The position numbers and the translations under genes are program-made. Of a stretch of DNA of 64,000 nucleotides, positions 1-12,200 are shown piece after piece. The stretch is from contig CM034103.1 in the NCBI GenBank assembly GCA_019914945.1, forward strand, positions 8,494,001-8,558,000. Reading direction: 5' to 3'. The notes under the pieces are model-generated. The model saw only the letters and a program-made list of their open reading frames with translations. It did no database searches and had not been told where the DNA came from. How positions within the stretch are numbered: the first letter of the stretch is position 1; every line of letters begins with the position of its first letter. The stretch comes from Typha latifolia (taxonomy: Eukaryota > Streptophyta > Magnoliopsida > Poales > Typhaceae).

Positions 1-620
1 GGATCACTGTGAAATTTTGATATGTTGTAGGCCCGGAAAAGAGCTTTCCAACGGATCTAGTTTCAGGCGAATCGGAGTTGGGGATCTCGAGATATCGTTC
101 GTTTAGTAGACGAACGTCAGGATACTCTGTTTTTGGATTCCGTGGATGAAGGCACGAAATCCTGGGTAATGGTGGATTGTGGAGGGCCGGTGTTGATGGG
201 GTGGCACCGGTGTAAAAGTGATGGTGGAAGGGTTATGGATGATGGAAAGGTTAGGGATAGCGATGGATAAATTGGAAGAAGGGGGAGAAGAGGGCCACTC
301 CTAAGGGACTAGGGTGATTGGCCTGTCGAGGGAGATTAGAAGCGGCGTCGCCGGGAGATTGAGGGAACGGGAGCGAAGAAGACGAAGGAGGCAAGGCAAA
401 CTCAATTCTCAATATTCAATTCCTAATTTTGGTTGCCCTACACATACTTTTATAGGCTAACCAACAACTCAATCTTATCCTAAAACACAATCTTATCCTA
501 AAACTCAATCTTATCCTAAAACACAATCTTATCCTAAAACTCAATCTTATCCTAAAACTCAATCTTATCCTAAGGTAAATCCAAACTCGAGACGACGTCG
601 GTGAAGTCCGAATCGTATCA
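1..620 (-). repeat. R1 3' LTR (window-truncated)
   Basis: Aligns almost base for base with 4174-4792, and ends in GTATCA like its partner. The high identity of the two LTRs points to a recent insertion relative to the decayed neighbours. The U3 part holds an 18-bp tandem array, and in element orientation a TATAAAAG box follows it (about 450-457 on the plus strand). Confidence 0.92.
470..573. repeat. 18-bp tandem array in R1 LTR U3
   Basis: About six tandem copies of an 18-bp unit (CTCAATCTTATCCTAAAA, alternating with an ACACAATC variant). The same array is in the other LTR at about 4639-4746. It occupies the U3 position that holds GTTCGAAC palindromes in the R2 and sirevirus LTRs. Confidence 0.9.
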
Positions 621-2145
621 ATCCACCACGCATCCGCAACCTTGTCCTCAAGGTTTGAAATTTGGGAAGCGATCCATGATACCTCTAGCTCCCATGTAGA
701 CTCGTCAGTAAGTTTGCCCAGCCACTCAATCAGCACTTCAGTCTCTAATCTGGATCCTTGGCGTCTTCTCCTACGACTTAGGACTCGAACCGGCTCATTG
801 GAGCCATCTTCCTCCATTGGTTCGGGTAAGGTCGAACCCACTACATGGTTAGGCCCGATCTGGGCCTTCAATGCCGAGACATGGAAGACGGGATGTATCC
901 TGGTTCCTTCGGAGTAGGTCCAATCGGTAAGCTACTTTTGGACCGATTCGTTGTAGCACTCGGTACGGACCATAGTACTTGTATCCCAACTTTTGGTTCA
1001 AAATTGGCCTCAATGTGGATTGTCGATACGGTTGAGCTCGAACGAACACCAATTGATCCACCTCAAATTCTCGCTCACGTCTGCCTTTGTCATGCGTTTG
1101 CTTCATGCGGTTTTGTGCCTTTGTGGCTAGGTGAGTCTTGAGCCGTCTCAATGTTTCATCTCGATCAGCAAGCTCCAAGTCAAGCTCAGTCCTATCCGTC
1201 GCCGCGAGTCTATCGTAGGCACGCAAGACAGGGGGAGTGCGCCCATAAACCGCCTCAAATGGGGTCATGCCAATGCTTGAGTGATGAGCGGTATTGTATG
1301 ACCACTCAGCCCGGGAAGAAATTTGACCCAATCCTTTGGTCGATCCGCCACAAAGCATCGCAAGTATTGCTCTAGTCCACGATTCACCACCTCGGTTTGG
1401 CCATCCGTCTCGGGGTGATAAGCTGAACTAAGATTGATTTGAGTCCCTTGCAATCTGAAGAACTCGGACCAAAACTCACTTATGAAGATGCGATCCCGGT
1501 CGACACGATCGTCCTAGGCATCCCATGCAAGCGTGCCACTTCCCCGAACAAAAATTTCAGCAACCCTTTTTGCTGAAAACAGGTGAGACAATGTTATGAA
1601 ATGTGCATACTTGCTCAGTCTATCCACCACAACAAACACCACCGATTGTCCTCGAACTTCCGGCAGCCCCTCGATGAAGTCCATGGAGATATCCTCCCAA
1701 ATACGCTCGGTATCGGTAGTGGTTGCGGTAGCCCGCTAGGCTTGAATGCCTCCGATTTGGCTCGTTGGCGTATTTGACATTCACGCACATACTTCTTCAC
1801 GTCCGTCTTCATCCCAGTCCAAGTACAGTTTTGGGCCAGCCGCTTGTAAGTACGTAATACCCCTTCATGACCTGCTATAGGAGTATCATGGAAGTGTGCC
1901 ATCAATAGCCTCCGTAGCTCTTCGTTTCGGGGTACCTTGATTCGCCCGTGCTCTAGTACTAACCCATTGCGCTCCTCGTGCTCGGGGTTGCTTGAGGGGT
2001 TCGCTCTCAACTCCTCCATGAGTCGGACCAGATCACTATCCTCTGCACTGGCTCTTCGTAGATCTGAAAAGAAAGGAAAAGTGGGTGCCGAGAAAGAAGC
2101 GAGCTCCCTTTTTTTTTGAAAGTTCAAGCAGCGGTTTACTTCCAT
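621..2145 (-). pseudogene. R1 integrase plus chromodomain
   Basis: The 3' half of a Gypsy pol, broken into three frames. At 2145-1615 is the H2C2 zinc-binding integrase domain (HFHDTPIAGHEG, then CQIRQRAK with the first Cys of the CxxC region kept and the second replaced) and the start of the core. At 1453-1265 and 1358-849 are the core end ([20 protein letters not shown], containing the catalytic Glu context) and the C-terminal domain (GPYRVLQRIG). At 871-621 is a chromodomain-like tail (VLIEWLGKLTDESTWE) followed by the acidic NLEDKV end usual just before the PPT of plant chromoviruses. Frameshifts lie near 1615-1453 and 850. Integrase would join cDNA to the genome and the chromodomain would bias targeting to marked chromatin; this copy is broken. 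Confidence 0.85.
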
Positions 2146-2146
2146 C

Positions 2147-2760
2147 CAACAACACTCTCGACCATCTCTCCAAAGGTCAATGTGAGGCTTATAAAATCAA
2201 AGGTCACGGGCCCCAAGCTCCGAAGCCATTGGGTCCCTAAAACAATATCGGCACCTTGCAAGGCCAATGGATAAAGATCCAATGTGAAAGTTTGGCCTTG
2301 CACCTTCAATTCTGCACCTCCACAAATAGAATCTCGCTCGCAAGGTGGTGCCATCTCCAATCGTCACATCGAACCCTTCCGTGGGTTCCGACTCGAGCCC
2401 AATCTTCCTAAGGAGCCTCATGTCAATGAAGTTGTGGGTGGACCCGGTGTCAATCAAGATTCTCACTTTGTGGTCTTCTTGACTACTCCGTTCACCCGCA
2501 ATGTCTTTGGCGCCGCCGTCCCCGAATAGGCGTGGAGGGAGATTTCAGCTATAACGTCCTCCACGTTTTGCTCCTCAACTTCTTCTCCTCGATGTCCAGC
2601 CACATCTGCGCTTTCAGCTGCAAGCTCATCCTCCGCTTCCTCCAATCCATCGATGAGCATCACCGATCCCATCGGTTTAGCACAACGATGCCCCGGTACA
2701 AACTTCTCATCACAACGGAAGCATAAGCCCTTGGCTCTTCTTTCTTCTACTTGGGCAGGT
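2147..2760 (-). pseudogene. R1 gag zinc knuckle and aspartic protease
   Basis: Reading leftward: a CCHC-like knuckle (CFRCDEKF..GHRCAKP, about 2735-2660), an acidic linker (2663-2463), then a retropepsin-type protease beginning ILIDTGSTHNFID (active site DTG, about 2455-2420) and continuing with LGTQWLRSLGPV near 2235. The protease would process the Gag-Pol polyprotein. The reading shifts frame near 2360 and 2470. The protease runs straight into the integrase zinc-binding domain at about 2140, where RT and RNase H should be. Confidence 0.85.
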
Positions 2761-2877
2761 GTGAGTGCTCGCCCGGACCTCTAGGTGCGTACTTCACATC
2801 TTGGGATGGCTTCAAGGGTGCTCGAGGAGGTATCAATGCGGTAGCAGCTCTTGGTACTCCGCTAGTGTTTCCCGCCG

Positions 2878-3997
2878 CTATGTTTGGTAGAGCTTGATTG
2901 CGGCTTCCTTGGCTTGTCCAACTCTGCTTCCGTGTATCTTCATGGCTCTATGCTTGTCTTCCATAAGCACCGCATCTTGGAAGGCCTCCTTTAAGGTTCT
3001 AGGCCTTAAAGCCCTCACATCGGCTTGTATGTCACCCCGCAGCCCGAGATGAAGGTGTTTGCGAAGTTGCCGATCCGTCCATGGTGGATGACATCGGCTA
3101 CTAATCCTCTCAAATTCTTCTTGGTATGACCCAACCGTGGTCTTCTGAACCGTCTTTGAGAGGAGAGCATCAAAGTCTTCATAGCCCGATACTCCAAATC
3201 GCCGTGTGATATCGGCGCAAAATTCAGCCCAAGTTTCGATGGCCTCAATGGCATTGGCTGATAGAAACCAATGAAGCGCCGCATCCTCAAGGTGGAAGCT
3301 TGCAAGCGTCACCTTGTATTCTTCCGCCGTACCTTGGTATGCAAAGAATTGCTCCGCCCTATACAACCAATCAATTGGATCGCCACCTTTGAACTTGGGG
3401 AATTCGAGACGCACGACTTGTCCACGAATGCCGTTGTCTCGTTCCGGATCATGCCCAACTCCTTGTCTAACCGGCGGAGGATGCACCATGAAGGGTTGAT
3501 GATCCCTCCTTCGGTTTAGATCAACTCGCCGTGGTTCCGGATCGTATCGGCCCGCCCATGGATCTTGATCTCCAATGTGGTCTCCATGGTGATTCGCTCG
3601 TCGGATGGGTTCACCCGCAACTGGTCCTGGTGTAACCATCCTTGCTTGCCTCTGCCCATAGGGTGGTGGTAGCAGCGGCTCTTGTGGTTGCAAAGGCTGA
3701 ACCGGTGAGGATTGATTCAAGGGGGTGGACTCGCGTCGTGGGGTCGATGGTGCCTTCCCGTTAGACATTGCTTCCTTGGCGCCCGTAGTTCCCGCATCAT
3801 CTCCATCATCATCTGGTGGTTGATGGCCATCTGCTCTGAAATAGACCCCAACATGGATAGAACGCTAGGCTCTTCCGTATTCCGATTAGATCGGATGGTT
3901 CCGCGGTGGAAGTCCCCGCAATCGTCTCTTCCTCCTCTATTGGGAGAATCTCTTCTTCATCATCACGCCGTGCAGCCATGGATCTGGTGGTCGTCAT
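2878..3997 (-). pseudogene. R1 gag (capsid)
   Basis: Retrotrans_gag-type capsid. The start is MTTTRSMAARRDDEEE at 3997; a frameshift near 3800 leads into the 296-codon ORF 3768-2878. A proline/glutamine-rich N-terminal part is followed by the family core LEFPKFKGGDPIDWLYRAEQ (about 3405-3345), ALHWF, and HLHLGLRGDIQADVRAL (about 3045-2995). A second frameshift separates it from the zinc knuckle. Gag would form the virus-like particle. Related gag fragments in this window (23620-24260, 25264-26791, 55191-55450) share the PKF..GDPIDW and DVRAL cores, placing R1 and R2 as sister families. Confidence 0.87.
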
Positions 3998-4022
3998 TGG
4001 AAGCGCTTGTCCGAGGAACGGT

Positions 4023-4117
4023 GGCTCTGATACCAGATTGGTACGATCCTTCCTCGGCTATAGGCTCTGATACCAGCTTGATACGAACCCTCTTTTGGTG
4101 CTATGGCTCTGATACCA
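4023..4117 (-). promoter_or_regulatory. Triplicated tRNA-iMet PBS of R1
   Basis: Three copies of the complement of TGGTATCAGAGC, at 4024-4035, 4064-4075 and 4106-4117, each followed by a short LTR-terminus-like stretch (GATTGGTACGATC, GCTTGATACGAAC, GATTGTTACGATC). The third abuts the LTR end (4121). One PBS is normal, so the extra two look like duplicated primer/LTR junctions. Confidence 0.85.
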
Positions 4118-4120
4118 GAT

Positions 4121-4792
4121 TGTTACGATCTTGCACGGAACTTTAAGATAAGATCCCGAAATATCCCGCCGTTGGATCACTGGGAAATTTTGATATGTTG
4201 TAGGCCCGGAAAAGAGCTTTCCAACGGATCTAGTTTCAGGCGAATCGGAGTTGGGGATCTCGAGATATCGTTCGTTTAGTAGACGAACGTCAGGATACTC
4301 TGTTTTTGGATTCCGTGGATGAAGGCACGAAATCCTGGGTAATGGTGGATTGTGGAGGGCCGGTGTTGATGGGGTGGCACCGGTGTAAAAGTGATGGTGG
4401 AAGGGTTATGGATGATGGAAAGGTTAGGGATAGCGATGGATAAATTGGAAGAAGGGGGAGAAGAGGGCCACTCCTAAGGGACTAGGGTGATTGGCCCGTC
4501 GAGGAGATTAGAAGCGCGTCGCCGGGGAGATTGAGGGAACGGGAGCGAAGAAGACGAAGGAGGCAAGGCAAACTCAATTCTCAATATTCAATTCCTAATT
4601 TTGGTTGCCCTACACATACTTTTATAGGCTAACCAACAACTCAATCTTATCCTAAAACACAATCTTATCCTAAAACTCAATCTTATCCTAAAACACAATC
4701 TTATCCTAAAACTCAATCTTATCCTAAAACTCAATCTTATCCTAAGGTAAATCCAAACTCGAGACGACGTCGGTGAAGTCCGAATCGTATCA
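4121..4792 (-). repeat. R1 5' LTR
   Basis: 672 bp, from TGTTACGATC to CGTATCA on the plus strand (a TG..CA LTR). It pairs with 1-620. It carries the 18-bp U3 array at about 4639-4746 and, in element orientation, a TATAAAAG box near 4621-4628. Confidence 0.92.
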
Positions 4793-4802
4793 TGATACCG
4801 AT

Positions 4803-5652
4803 TGATAAGATCTCAAACCAAAGATAGGCTACGCAACGATTCCTTCAAGATCTGGATGTATTATAGGAATCAGTCCGCGCAACCATGGAAAAAATATTCA
4901 TCAAATATTCTCTGGTAGTCAAAAAATTACAAAACTAATTGGATTAGATCCGTTCTTTCTGATCTACAACCTTTGTATTTACACCCTTCATAGAACTATA
5001 GAAGGGACAAAAATACGGAATAACATGGGTGATGGTGGTGGTGATGGGAGGAGTGGATGTTAGGGTTATGAATGGGTATGGAAGTGAAGGTGGATGGTGG
5101 ATGCGATTAAGAAAAGTAGACAAAGGGAACAAAGTGGTCGAGATCCCAAAAAAGAGAAGTGGCTCGATAGTCGAGGGAGATTAGAAGTTAGGAGAAATCT
5201 TACCAACTGTAGAGGTGGAAGGATGGTGAAGAGGGAGGAGGGAGAAGTCTAGAGAGAAGATAGGAGGCAAGAAATCAATACTCCAATTCCATAATGAAGT
5301 TGGCTGCCATCTACATATTTATAGAGGCTAGCCAACAAGTCCTAAAATAATATGAAACCCTAATTCTAGAGGATTCCTGTCAATCACGTTCGAACGCACC
5401 AAAAGACGTTCTCTATATGTGCGAACACGATATAGGCATTCGAACGCAGGAGTTCGAACTCGCTCGACCCCGTTCGAACACATAATATGCGTTCTCTGTA
5501 TTTGCGAACCTGATGCAGGCGTTCACAAGGGCATTCGAATGCAATCCCTCCTGGGTTCGAATGCGACCTATAGAATTTTATTTTAACAAAAATAAACTCC
5601 TAATGCAATAAGAAAAGATGTTAATGATGTGGCCTAAATACTAAGTGTATCA
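4803..5652 (-). repeat. R2 Gypsy LTR
   Basis: About 850 bp, alignable with LTRs at 24472, 57097/62389 and 63340 (inverted). It starts TGATAAGATC after a damaged PBS complement and ends GTGTATCA. The right half holds several GTTCGAAC-type motifs and the GTTCTC..TATGTGCGAAC module. R1 interrupts it on the left, so the internal region is lost. The last 30 bp contain an 18-bp stretch (5625-5642) that recurs at 5674-5691 in the adjoining RT fragment. Confidence 0.8.
5386..5575. promoter_or_regulatory. GTTCGAAC palindrome cluster, R2 U3
   Basis: Repeated GTTCGAAC/ATTCGAAC half-palindromic motifs spaced 20-50 bp apart, with a gypsy version of the CTCT(G)TATGTGCGAAC module, in the U3 part of the LTR. 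Comparable clusters lie at 25120-25225, 26320-26485, 56045-56165, 62450-62630 and 63410-63620. Confidence 0.7.
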
Positions 5653-5654
5653 CA

Positions 5655-6168
5655 CTCCTTCCACTGTAATTAATAATGTGGCCTAAATACTCCACTTGTA
5701 GTACTCCCCATAGGCACTTAGACTTCATAACCTTCAGCTAGTTTTACTTCAACAAATTTAGCACATCCCCTAAATGCCGCAAATGCTCCATTTCAGTGTT
5801 GCTATATACCAAAATATTTTCAAAGAATATTAAGACATACCGTTGCAGGAGAGGCTGAAAAAATATCATTCATGAGGCTTTGGAAAGTTGCTAGAGCATT
5901 GGTGAGACCGAACAGCATCACTCAAAACTCGTAATGCTCGTCTGGAGTCCGAAATGTGATTTTGTGCACATCTACTAGGTGAGCTCTAATTTGATGATAC
6001 ATGGCCCTTAAGTCAAGCTTGCTGAATATGGTCGCCCCTACAAGCTCATCCAGCAGCTTTTCTATGACCGAAATGGGATACCAGTCCTTGACATTGATAG
6101 CATTTAGTGTCCGATAGTTGACACAAAAATGCCATGACCTGTCCTTCTTCCACACCAATAACACGGGC
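5655..6168 (-). pseudogene. Gypsy reverse transcriptase fragment
   Basis: Reading leftward: [20 protein letters not shown], then [23 protein letters not shown] (RT palm entry, about 6060-5985), an in-frame stop near 5921, LFGLTNALATFQSLMND, then a decayed FFENILVYS that replaces the catalytic YxDD-type FFDDILVYS (first Asp to Glu, second to Asn), and VEYLGHII near 5690. The catalytic aspartates are lost and there are several stops, so it is dead. It is truncated on the right by the Tekay-like LTR at 6169 and on the left by the R2 LTR. Confidence 0.82.
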
Positions 6169-9100
6169 TGTAACAACCCGACCTTCAAAAAAACAAAAAA
6201 AAGAAGATTTTTGCTTGGCATGATGTGGTCGGCCACAATGTGGTCGGCCTCGTGCTATGCTGCTGGAATGGGATCGGGGTGCCACACACTCCCACCCGTT
6301 ACCCGGCCAGGCCAGGCCAGCTAGCTCCGGTGGGCCCGCCGGTGCCGCAACCGCAACTCCGACGTCCCCACAGTCTCTCTCTCCCCGTTTATATTTCTCT
6401 CTCTCTCTCTCTCACTATCTCTCAAACTCTCTTTCTCTCTCTCTCCCACCGTTACTGCCACCGCCGCCATCCTTGGAAACCACCGCCGCCACCTCCACAA
6501 GCGTCGATGTGCTCCTTTCTCCCCCCTCTCTCTCTCTCTCTCTCTTGCTCACACCCGAGTTTGGGCTCGTCGGAGCCGAGCCGCTGGCTGGCAAGCGGCG
6601 GCGATGCCTTCCCCGTCGACTCGTGTCCACACTTCCCTCCCCTCCTTCTTCTCTTCTCTTCTCTTCTTCTTCTTCTTTTCTTTCTTTCTTCTTCGTTTTT
6701 CTTCTTCTTCTTCTTCCTCAGCTGTTCCCCTTTTTGCAACAATGTTGGGCTTGGCCCAGCACTGTGACAAGGGATTGCTCCCTTTTAATTTGGTTACATT
6801 AATTATATGATTTAGTTTCTAAAATTTAGGTAAATCAGTTTATCTAGATGATAGATTATTTTGATAATTTACACTCACTAGTATAAGTATTAGCTAAGTA
6901 TTTTTAGTATAATAATTTATTAATTATAGTTATAAATACTTGCATATGATTATATATAGTTTAGCCACTGTTTATTAGATTAATACATGTAATTATATTG
7001 ATAATAATCTTATATTTTATATAGTTAGTTTTATTAAAAAAAATTAAATTTATATAAGTTTCTATTAATGTTTATGTATGCTTATACATGCATATATTTA
7101 ATATATTTAAATATACAATGTGTTTCTAGCACCTTATTATTATTATATATTATTTTCTATGCAATAAAATACTGAGCTTAGATAATTATTTTTATATTTA
7201 TGGATAATGATTATTATATGTATGATTAGTAACTAGTTAAGTAAAAGTAGTAATTGCCAAATAATTGAATTATAGTTAGTTATTTTATGTACATATATTT
7301 TAATTATATTATTGTATATCTAAATTTATGCTTAAAGAGATTAATTATTATATGCCTAATATATAATTAGAATAAGGTTATCATAATTATATATATATAT
7401 ATAATGTATATCAAGTTATTTAATAAAATCAAATAATTTATTATATTTTACACCAATGAATTCTAAATGGGATAAACGGCTAATATCATATTACTTAAAT
7501 ATTTTTAGACCCCGCCTTATGTGAGACCCCGTGGACCTTGACGATGAGTTGATGTTTGACTGACGGAAATGAGAGTTGCATGGTTCATGTCTTCTGATCA
7601 GGTTGTAAGTAGTCTTATCCCCTAAACGCCTTTATCAAATTAGGATATATTATATATTATGTACATGCATGTTTTAGCCTCCAGCATGATTATATGACTT
7701 TATCTAGACATGATTTCAGTCAAGCATATTTTATCATGCATTTGATTAGGCTGATCTGGGATATGACTACATTATTGATATATAGACATAATTGGAGATG
7801 ATTCTACTGTTATGATTGTATACCGAGATGATCTCTAGCATGAGTGTGCATGTGATAAACCACCGGGAATATGTATGTGTTAGATACATGGTTGGAGACT
7901 ACATTGCATCATTTTTTTCTTGATTCCTGTTTCACCTAAATTCTTATTATGCATTGATTTGCTATCGTAATAGATATATGCATATGATTTGGCATTTAGA
8001 AGGAAAGCATGAAATGTGATTGATATGATAGTTGATAGAAAGCGTGAGGATACCCGAGTGGGCGCGAGGGTTAGGGCATGCCTAGAGATGATTGATTGCT
8101 CGACATAGTCGCGATCCTGTTGGCCTTACGTCCGAGGTTGTTAGTCTGTGTGCACAACAAACATTCAAACACATGTCATTTGCTAGGGCATATGTGGCGA
8201 GTTATCCTCAGGGCATATGTTGATACCCTTGTGGGTGACGGGGTATGGTTATATTTGAGATACTCTTGCGGGTGGTGGAGTATGCTCTAAGCCATCGGAC
8301 ATGATATTGAGATCGGGTACCAAGTGTTGACTATGCATAGTGGTCTAGTATAATGATGATATATAGAGATGACATTGATGACTGAGATGTTGAGAAATGC
8401 ATATGATTTTATTATCATCTAATTACCTGATTATCGAGTGGTCAATATACATCATATATAGTTGCATTTGATATCATAGCATGGTCATGGTCAACATACA
8501 TCATGTGTCATATTTGAGAGAGAGTTATGATGATAGTATGGCATGGAGATTTGTATATTCATTGTCGAGGGTTATATACATTTAATAGTTATAACATGAT
8601 ATCTACTTTTCATTTATATATTATTGAGAATACATTTATATACTCATTCATGATATGATGCTATTTCTGATTCATATTATACAATACATGATTTACTTTT
8701 TATTTGGCATCACTAATTCGGGGTAAGGTCTATTCACTAAGCCTTTTGCTCATGACCCTTTATTTATTTTCTAACCCTCTGAGATATGTAGTACGTGATA
8801 GCGACTTGAGATGTCCCGAGAAGATATTTTAGATTGATGAGGTGAGCTATAGGTGCGAGACGGTATAGATGATGGTTTGTATAAAAATTGAGTTGTATCA
8901 TTGTTTGTTATATTTGTACTTTATTATATCAGACGATGATTTGTATAGTAAATGTCAGATTATAGTGTACTTATGTATTAGTTGTTTAGTTGTATCTTGA
9001 TGGTTTGTTGTGGCCTGTGTGGGTTCTGCTAGATTAGGTAGTGGTCTAGTGTATATTATTGTGGACTTAGATATTCATATGTTGTTAGTTTATTTGGTTG

Positions 9101-9271
9101 ATAGTATGATTTATTTGGTGTTAGATTATGTGAGCATGGATATGTTAGTAGTTAGTATTTAATGATGTCATGATTGTATGTGCACAGGAGTGTATCTGTG
9201 CATGACGGGCTCCGCTCGACCTATCGCGTGCACCGCGCGTGCCGTGTGGGCGCGTGGGCGGGGGTATTACA
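6169..9271 (+). repeat. Tekay-like 5' LTR (3.1 kb)
   Basis: Begins TGTAACAACCC and ends GGGTATTACA, giving imperfect terminal inverted repeats. The first 0.6 kb is C+G-rich with CT tracts; the remainder is very AT-rich, consistent with CpG decay. Its 3' 2.2 kb recurs inverted at 26792-28960 and its tail at 56229-56350. Confidence 0.8.
6370..6730. repeat. CT/TTC microsatellites in Tekay-like LTR
   Basis: Runs of (CT)n at about 6393-6445 and 6525-6545, and (TTC)n at about 6640-6720. A matching (CT)n run is in the partner LTR (12715-12765, 12835-12870). The long reading frames across these tracts are low-complexity artefacts. Confidence 0.9.
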
Positions 9272-9278
9272 ATTCAAG

Positions 9279-9290
9279 TGCTCTCAGAGC
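9279..9290 (+). promoter_or_regulatory. Degenerate PBS of Tekay-like element
   Basis: TGCTCTCAGAGC lies 7 bp after the LTR end; it matches TGGTATCAGAGC (initiator-Met tRNA) with two mismatches and continues CTTAGGTTT. Confidence 0.65.
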
Positions 9291-12200
9291 TTAGGTTTAA
9301 GGATGATCTGGCAAACCATCAAGTATAGTTGTTGTCGGTTTATTTCAGGATTACGCTAGTAGTCGATCTCGATGAGTTTAATATTAATTGGTTGAGATAG
9401 AGATCTAGGTTAGGTTGTGATGTTGAGATTATTAAGTTTTGATACTTTGACGATATTGATAGAAATAAATTGTGATATTGGTATATTGAGAATTTATTTG
9501 AGCGACTAATGAATAAGAATAAATATTAGTAAATCATGCATTGATGTTATTGATGTCGAGGTGTTATAGTCTGTGGAGCATAATATTGGAGGTGTCGACA
9601 TGTTCATATGATGTGATAAAATGTAGAAATTCCTAAATATATGGAGATATTTAGTTATGTAGAAGAATTATTATTAGTAGATTTGAGATTATTCTAAACA
9701 GATATAGCATATTTTAGAATTTTTTTATCTTTTTATGATACACTTAAGATTAGAAGATTGATGTAAAAAGATATATGTGCAGAGAGACTATTCTGATTTT
9801 TATAAAAATTATAATTATTAATTATGGATGGATGAGTAAGACATATGATAATTTTGTATAGTGGAAAAGATATTAGGTGATGTGATATAGATGATTGTAG
9901 ATTGTATATAGAAAAGAATTTTTGGATGACTAGTACGATAAATTATGTTTGCAAGATACTTGTGTTAGTAGGTATAAAATTTTGATTGTACCAACAAGAT
10001 GGATGATTTAATAGGGATATGTTTGTCCAATAATATTACTAGAGGATTAACGTCTCATTTAAATCTCTAAGTTGATGATTACCAAATAGGGTAATGAGCA
10101 TAGGAAATATGACATGGATATAATTATTGGATTGTGAGTGATGTTAGTAGTTGAGACTTAATGTATGTATTTCTGGATGACACGATAGTCGGTTTAGTTA
10201 TTTCTGGATGACACACTAGTAGGTTTAGTTTACTTGCTACTAAGTATGTGAATATGATTAGATGGAAAGAATGATAATGAAAGGAATTATATAGGGTAAT
10301 GATAGTTACTAAGTTGATGGTCTCATGACATATATGATAGTGAAAGTATATTTTGATTATTAGTTAATTTTGAACATTGATTTAAAGGATAAGAATATTA
10401 TAACAAGATGATCGTGTATTTTGGGTGATGAATTTTAATTACAAATATGCAGACTTATTTTATTATGATTATTAGGTGATATTAATAATATTATAGAAGG
10501 ACTCTGATGATGCTATAAGATTAAATGGTGCAGTATATGTAGTGGACTTTGTATAGAGGACATGATAGAATATCAAATTAAGACTCTTGAAGAAATATGA
10601 TGTTTAAGTGAGTTAATTAGAAATGACATATGTTCGTTTTTAATCATAGATGTTAAATTAAGGTATTATGTGCTTTGATATGTTAGTTGTTTTGATGATA
10701 CTAATTGGAGAGATAATTTGATTGAGTTATTCATAGAGCCTATAGATATGATTATTTATTATGACTGATAGATGATTTGGAAGTTGAACTACTTGCTTCA
10801 TAGGACGGTAATGAAAGGAATATAGAGGGCTACGATACTTTATATATAGTGTATCGATGGATGTTTATTATACTTCTAGATGATAAATAGATAATGATGC
10901 ATAGGAAAGTGATTATATTAGCATTTAGTTAACCGTTGGCTTTTATGTTTGATTATTACTAGAAGTTATTGAGCGAGCCTTTTAAATTATGAGATTGATC
11001 TTAATAACTGTAAAGACTTACAGGTTTGAATTTGAGTCTTAAAATAAAGATATTTGATTGAGAGATAATGATTTCATAATTGGTTCCATTATAGTTTGTA
11101 AAAATTTGATCTTTTAATGAATTGCAAAGTTAAGGTTGTTAGTTGATCTAAAGTAAAATGGAAAAATACTAATAAGGTTGTCATTTATATTTTTGGATGT
11201 CTTCTGATCTATATGAATCAGTTAATGTTAGTTATTTTATTGGCAAATCATAATATCATGACCAAATTGGAAGATTAATCTTAGTAACTTTAGTTCATGT
11301 ACAATAATTTTTGTGGATTTGTCTAAGTTATGTTTATGTATTCTTAAAGATCACATATGATGGATTAGTAAATAGTTGTGTGGCAATGAATTGAATATTA
11401 TATTTGTTGAGATATTAAAGAGATTATTGGATTACTTAGTAGAACTCAGTAGATAGTATTTGGATTTGAATATCGTTATCATTAAGTGATATTTTGGTGG
11501 ATATACTAGTAGTGATAGTAATTAAATAGATAATTATCAAATTGGAATTACATGAATCGAGGAATAAATAGTTTGGATACAGAAAATGATTAATAGAAAG
11601 ATCATTATAAATTTTATCATGTATGTTCCTTGTGGTAGATTGAATTTAACCATTTAAGTATTACAGTTTAAGAAGGAAGATAATGTAGGAAATCAAAAGG
11701 TTGTATAAATGCTATTTGAGGAGTGTATTATGAATACAAATGATATGGATAGGTGTGATTTCTTATATGGATAGGTGTGATTCCTTATATTGATTTGTTT
11801 GGTAATTGGCATAATGGTTTAAGCATCTGCGCAATATATTTTTAAATAAGAGAGTTTGTACTATTGCCTAAATTTTATGAGGATATCGGTTGATGGTAAG
11901 TATGTTTAGGTTAGTGAATTAATTTGTCTAGAAAGAGAAATATGAGTTAAATATTTTGGATGTTCTTAAAATAACTTGTATTTATCCTTCTACTTGGTAT
12001 TAGTGATAGTATTGAGGGATAATCATTGAGTATGTTTGGGATCGAAGTATATATTCAGTAGATTGGAGATAATTTACTTAAATAGGTTGTATCGTATTAT
12101 CATAGGTGATTATGGCATTACGATGTTGTATTGTTGTAATAAGCAGGAAAAGTGATAAATTGGGACAGCTTGATGTATTTTGGAGTAGAATATGATTCAC

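Larger units (their letters stand above)
1..4792 (-). mobile_element. Gypsy chromovirus R1, RT-less, 5' and 3' LTRs
   Basis: Minus-strand Ty3/Gypsy element. Its 3' LTR runs off the window start (1-620) and its 5' LTR is 4121-4792; the two LTRs are nearly identical. Internal order, read leftward, is PBS, gag, zinc knuckle, aspartic protease, then directly the integrase zinc-binding domain, integrase core and a chromodomain. The whole RT-RNase H segment is missing at about 2140, so the copy cannot replicate alone. It lies in what looks like the PBS of an R2 element (4793-4802 reads as a damaged PBS complement). The TSD cannot be checked because the left flank is outside the window. Confidence 0.88.

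Noticed and set aside
416..600. Repeated RIRLSF-type peptide at the end of the R1 chromodomain frame
   Set aside because: Translation of the 18-bp LTR array, not protein repeats; the pol frame ends at the PPT/LTR boundary.
6225..6810. Long overlapping reading frames on both strands
   Set aside because: They cross CT and TTC microsatellites in the Tekay-like LTR; compositional artefact.
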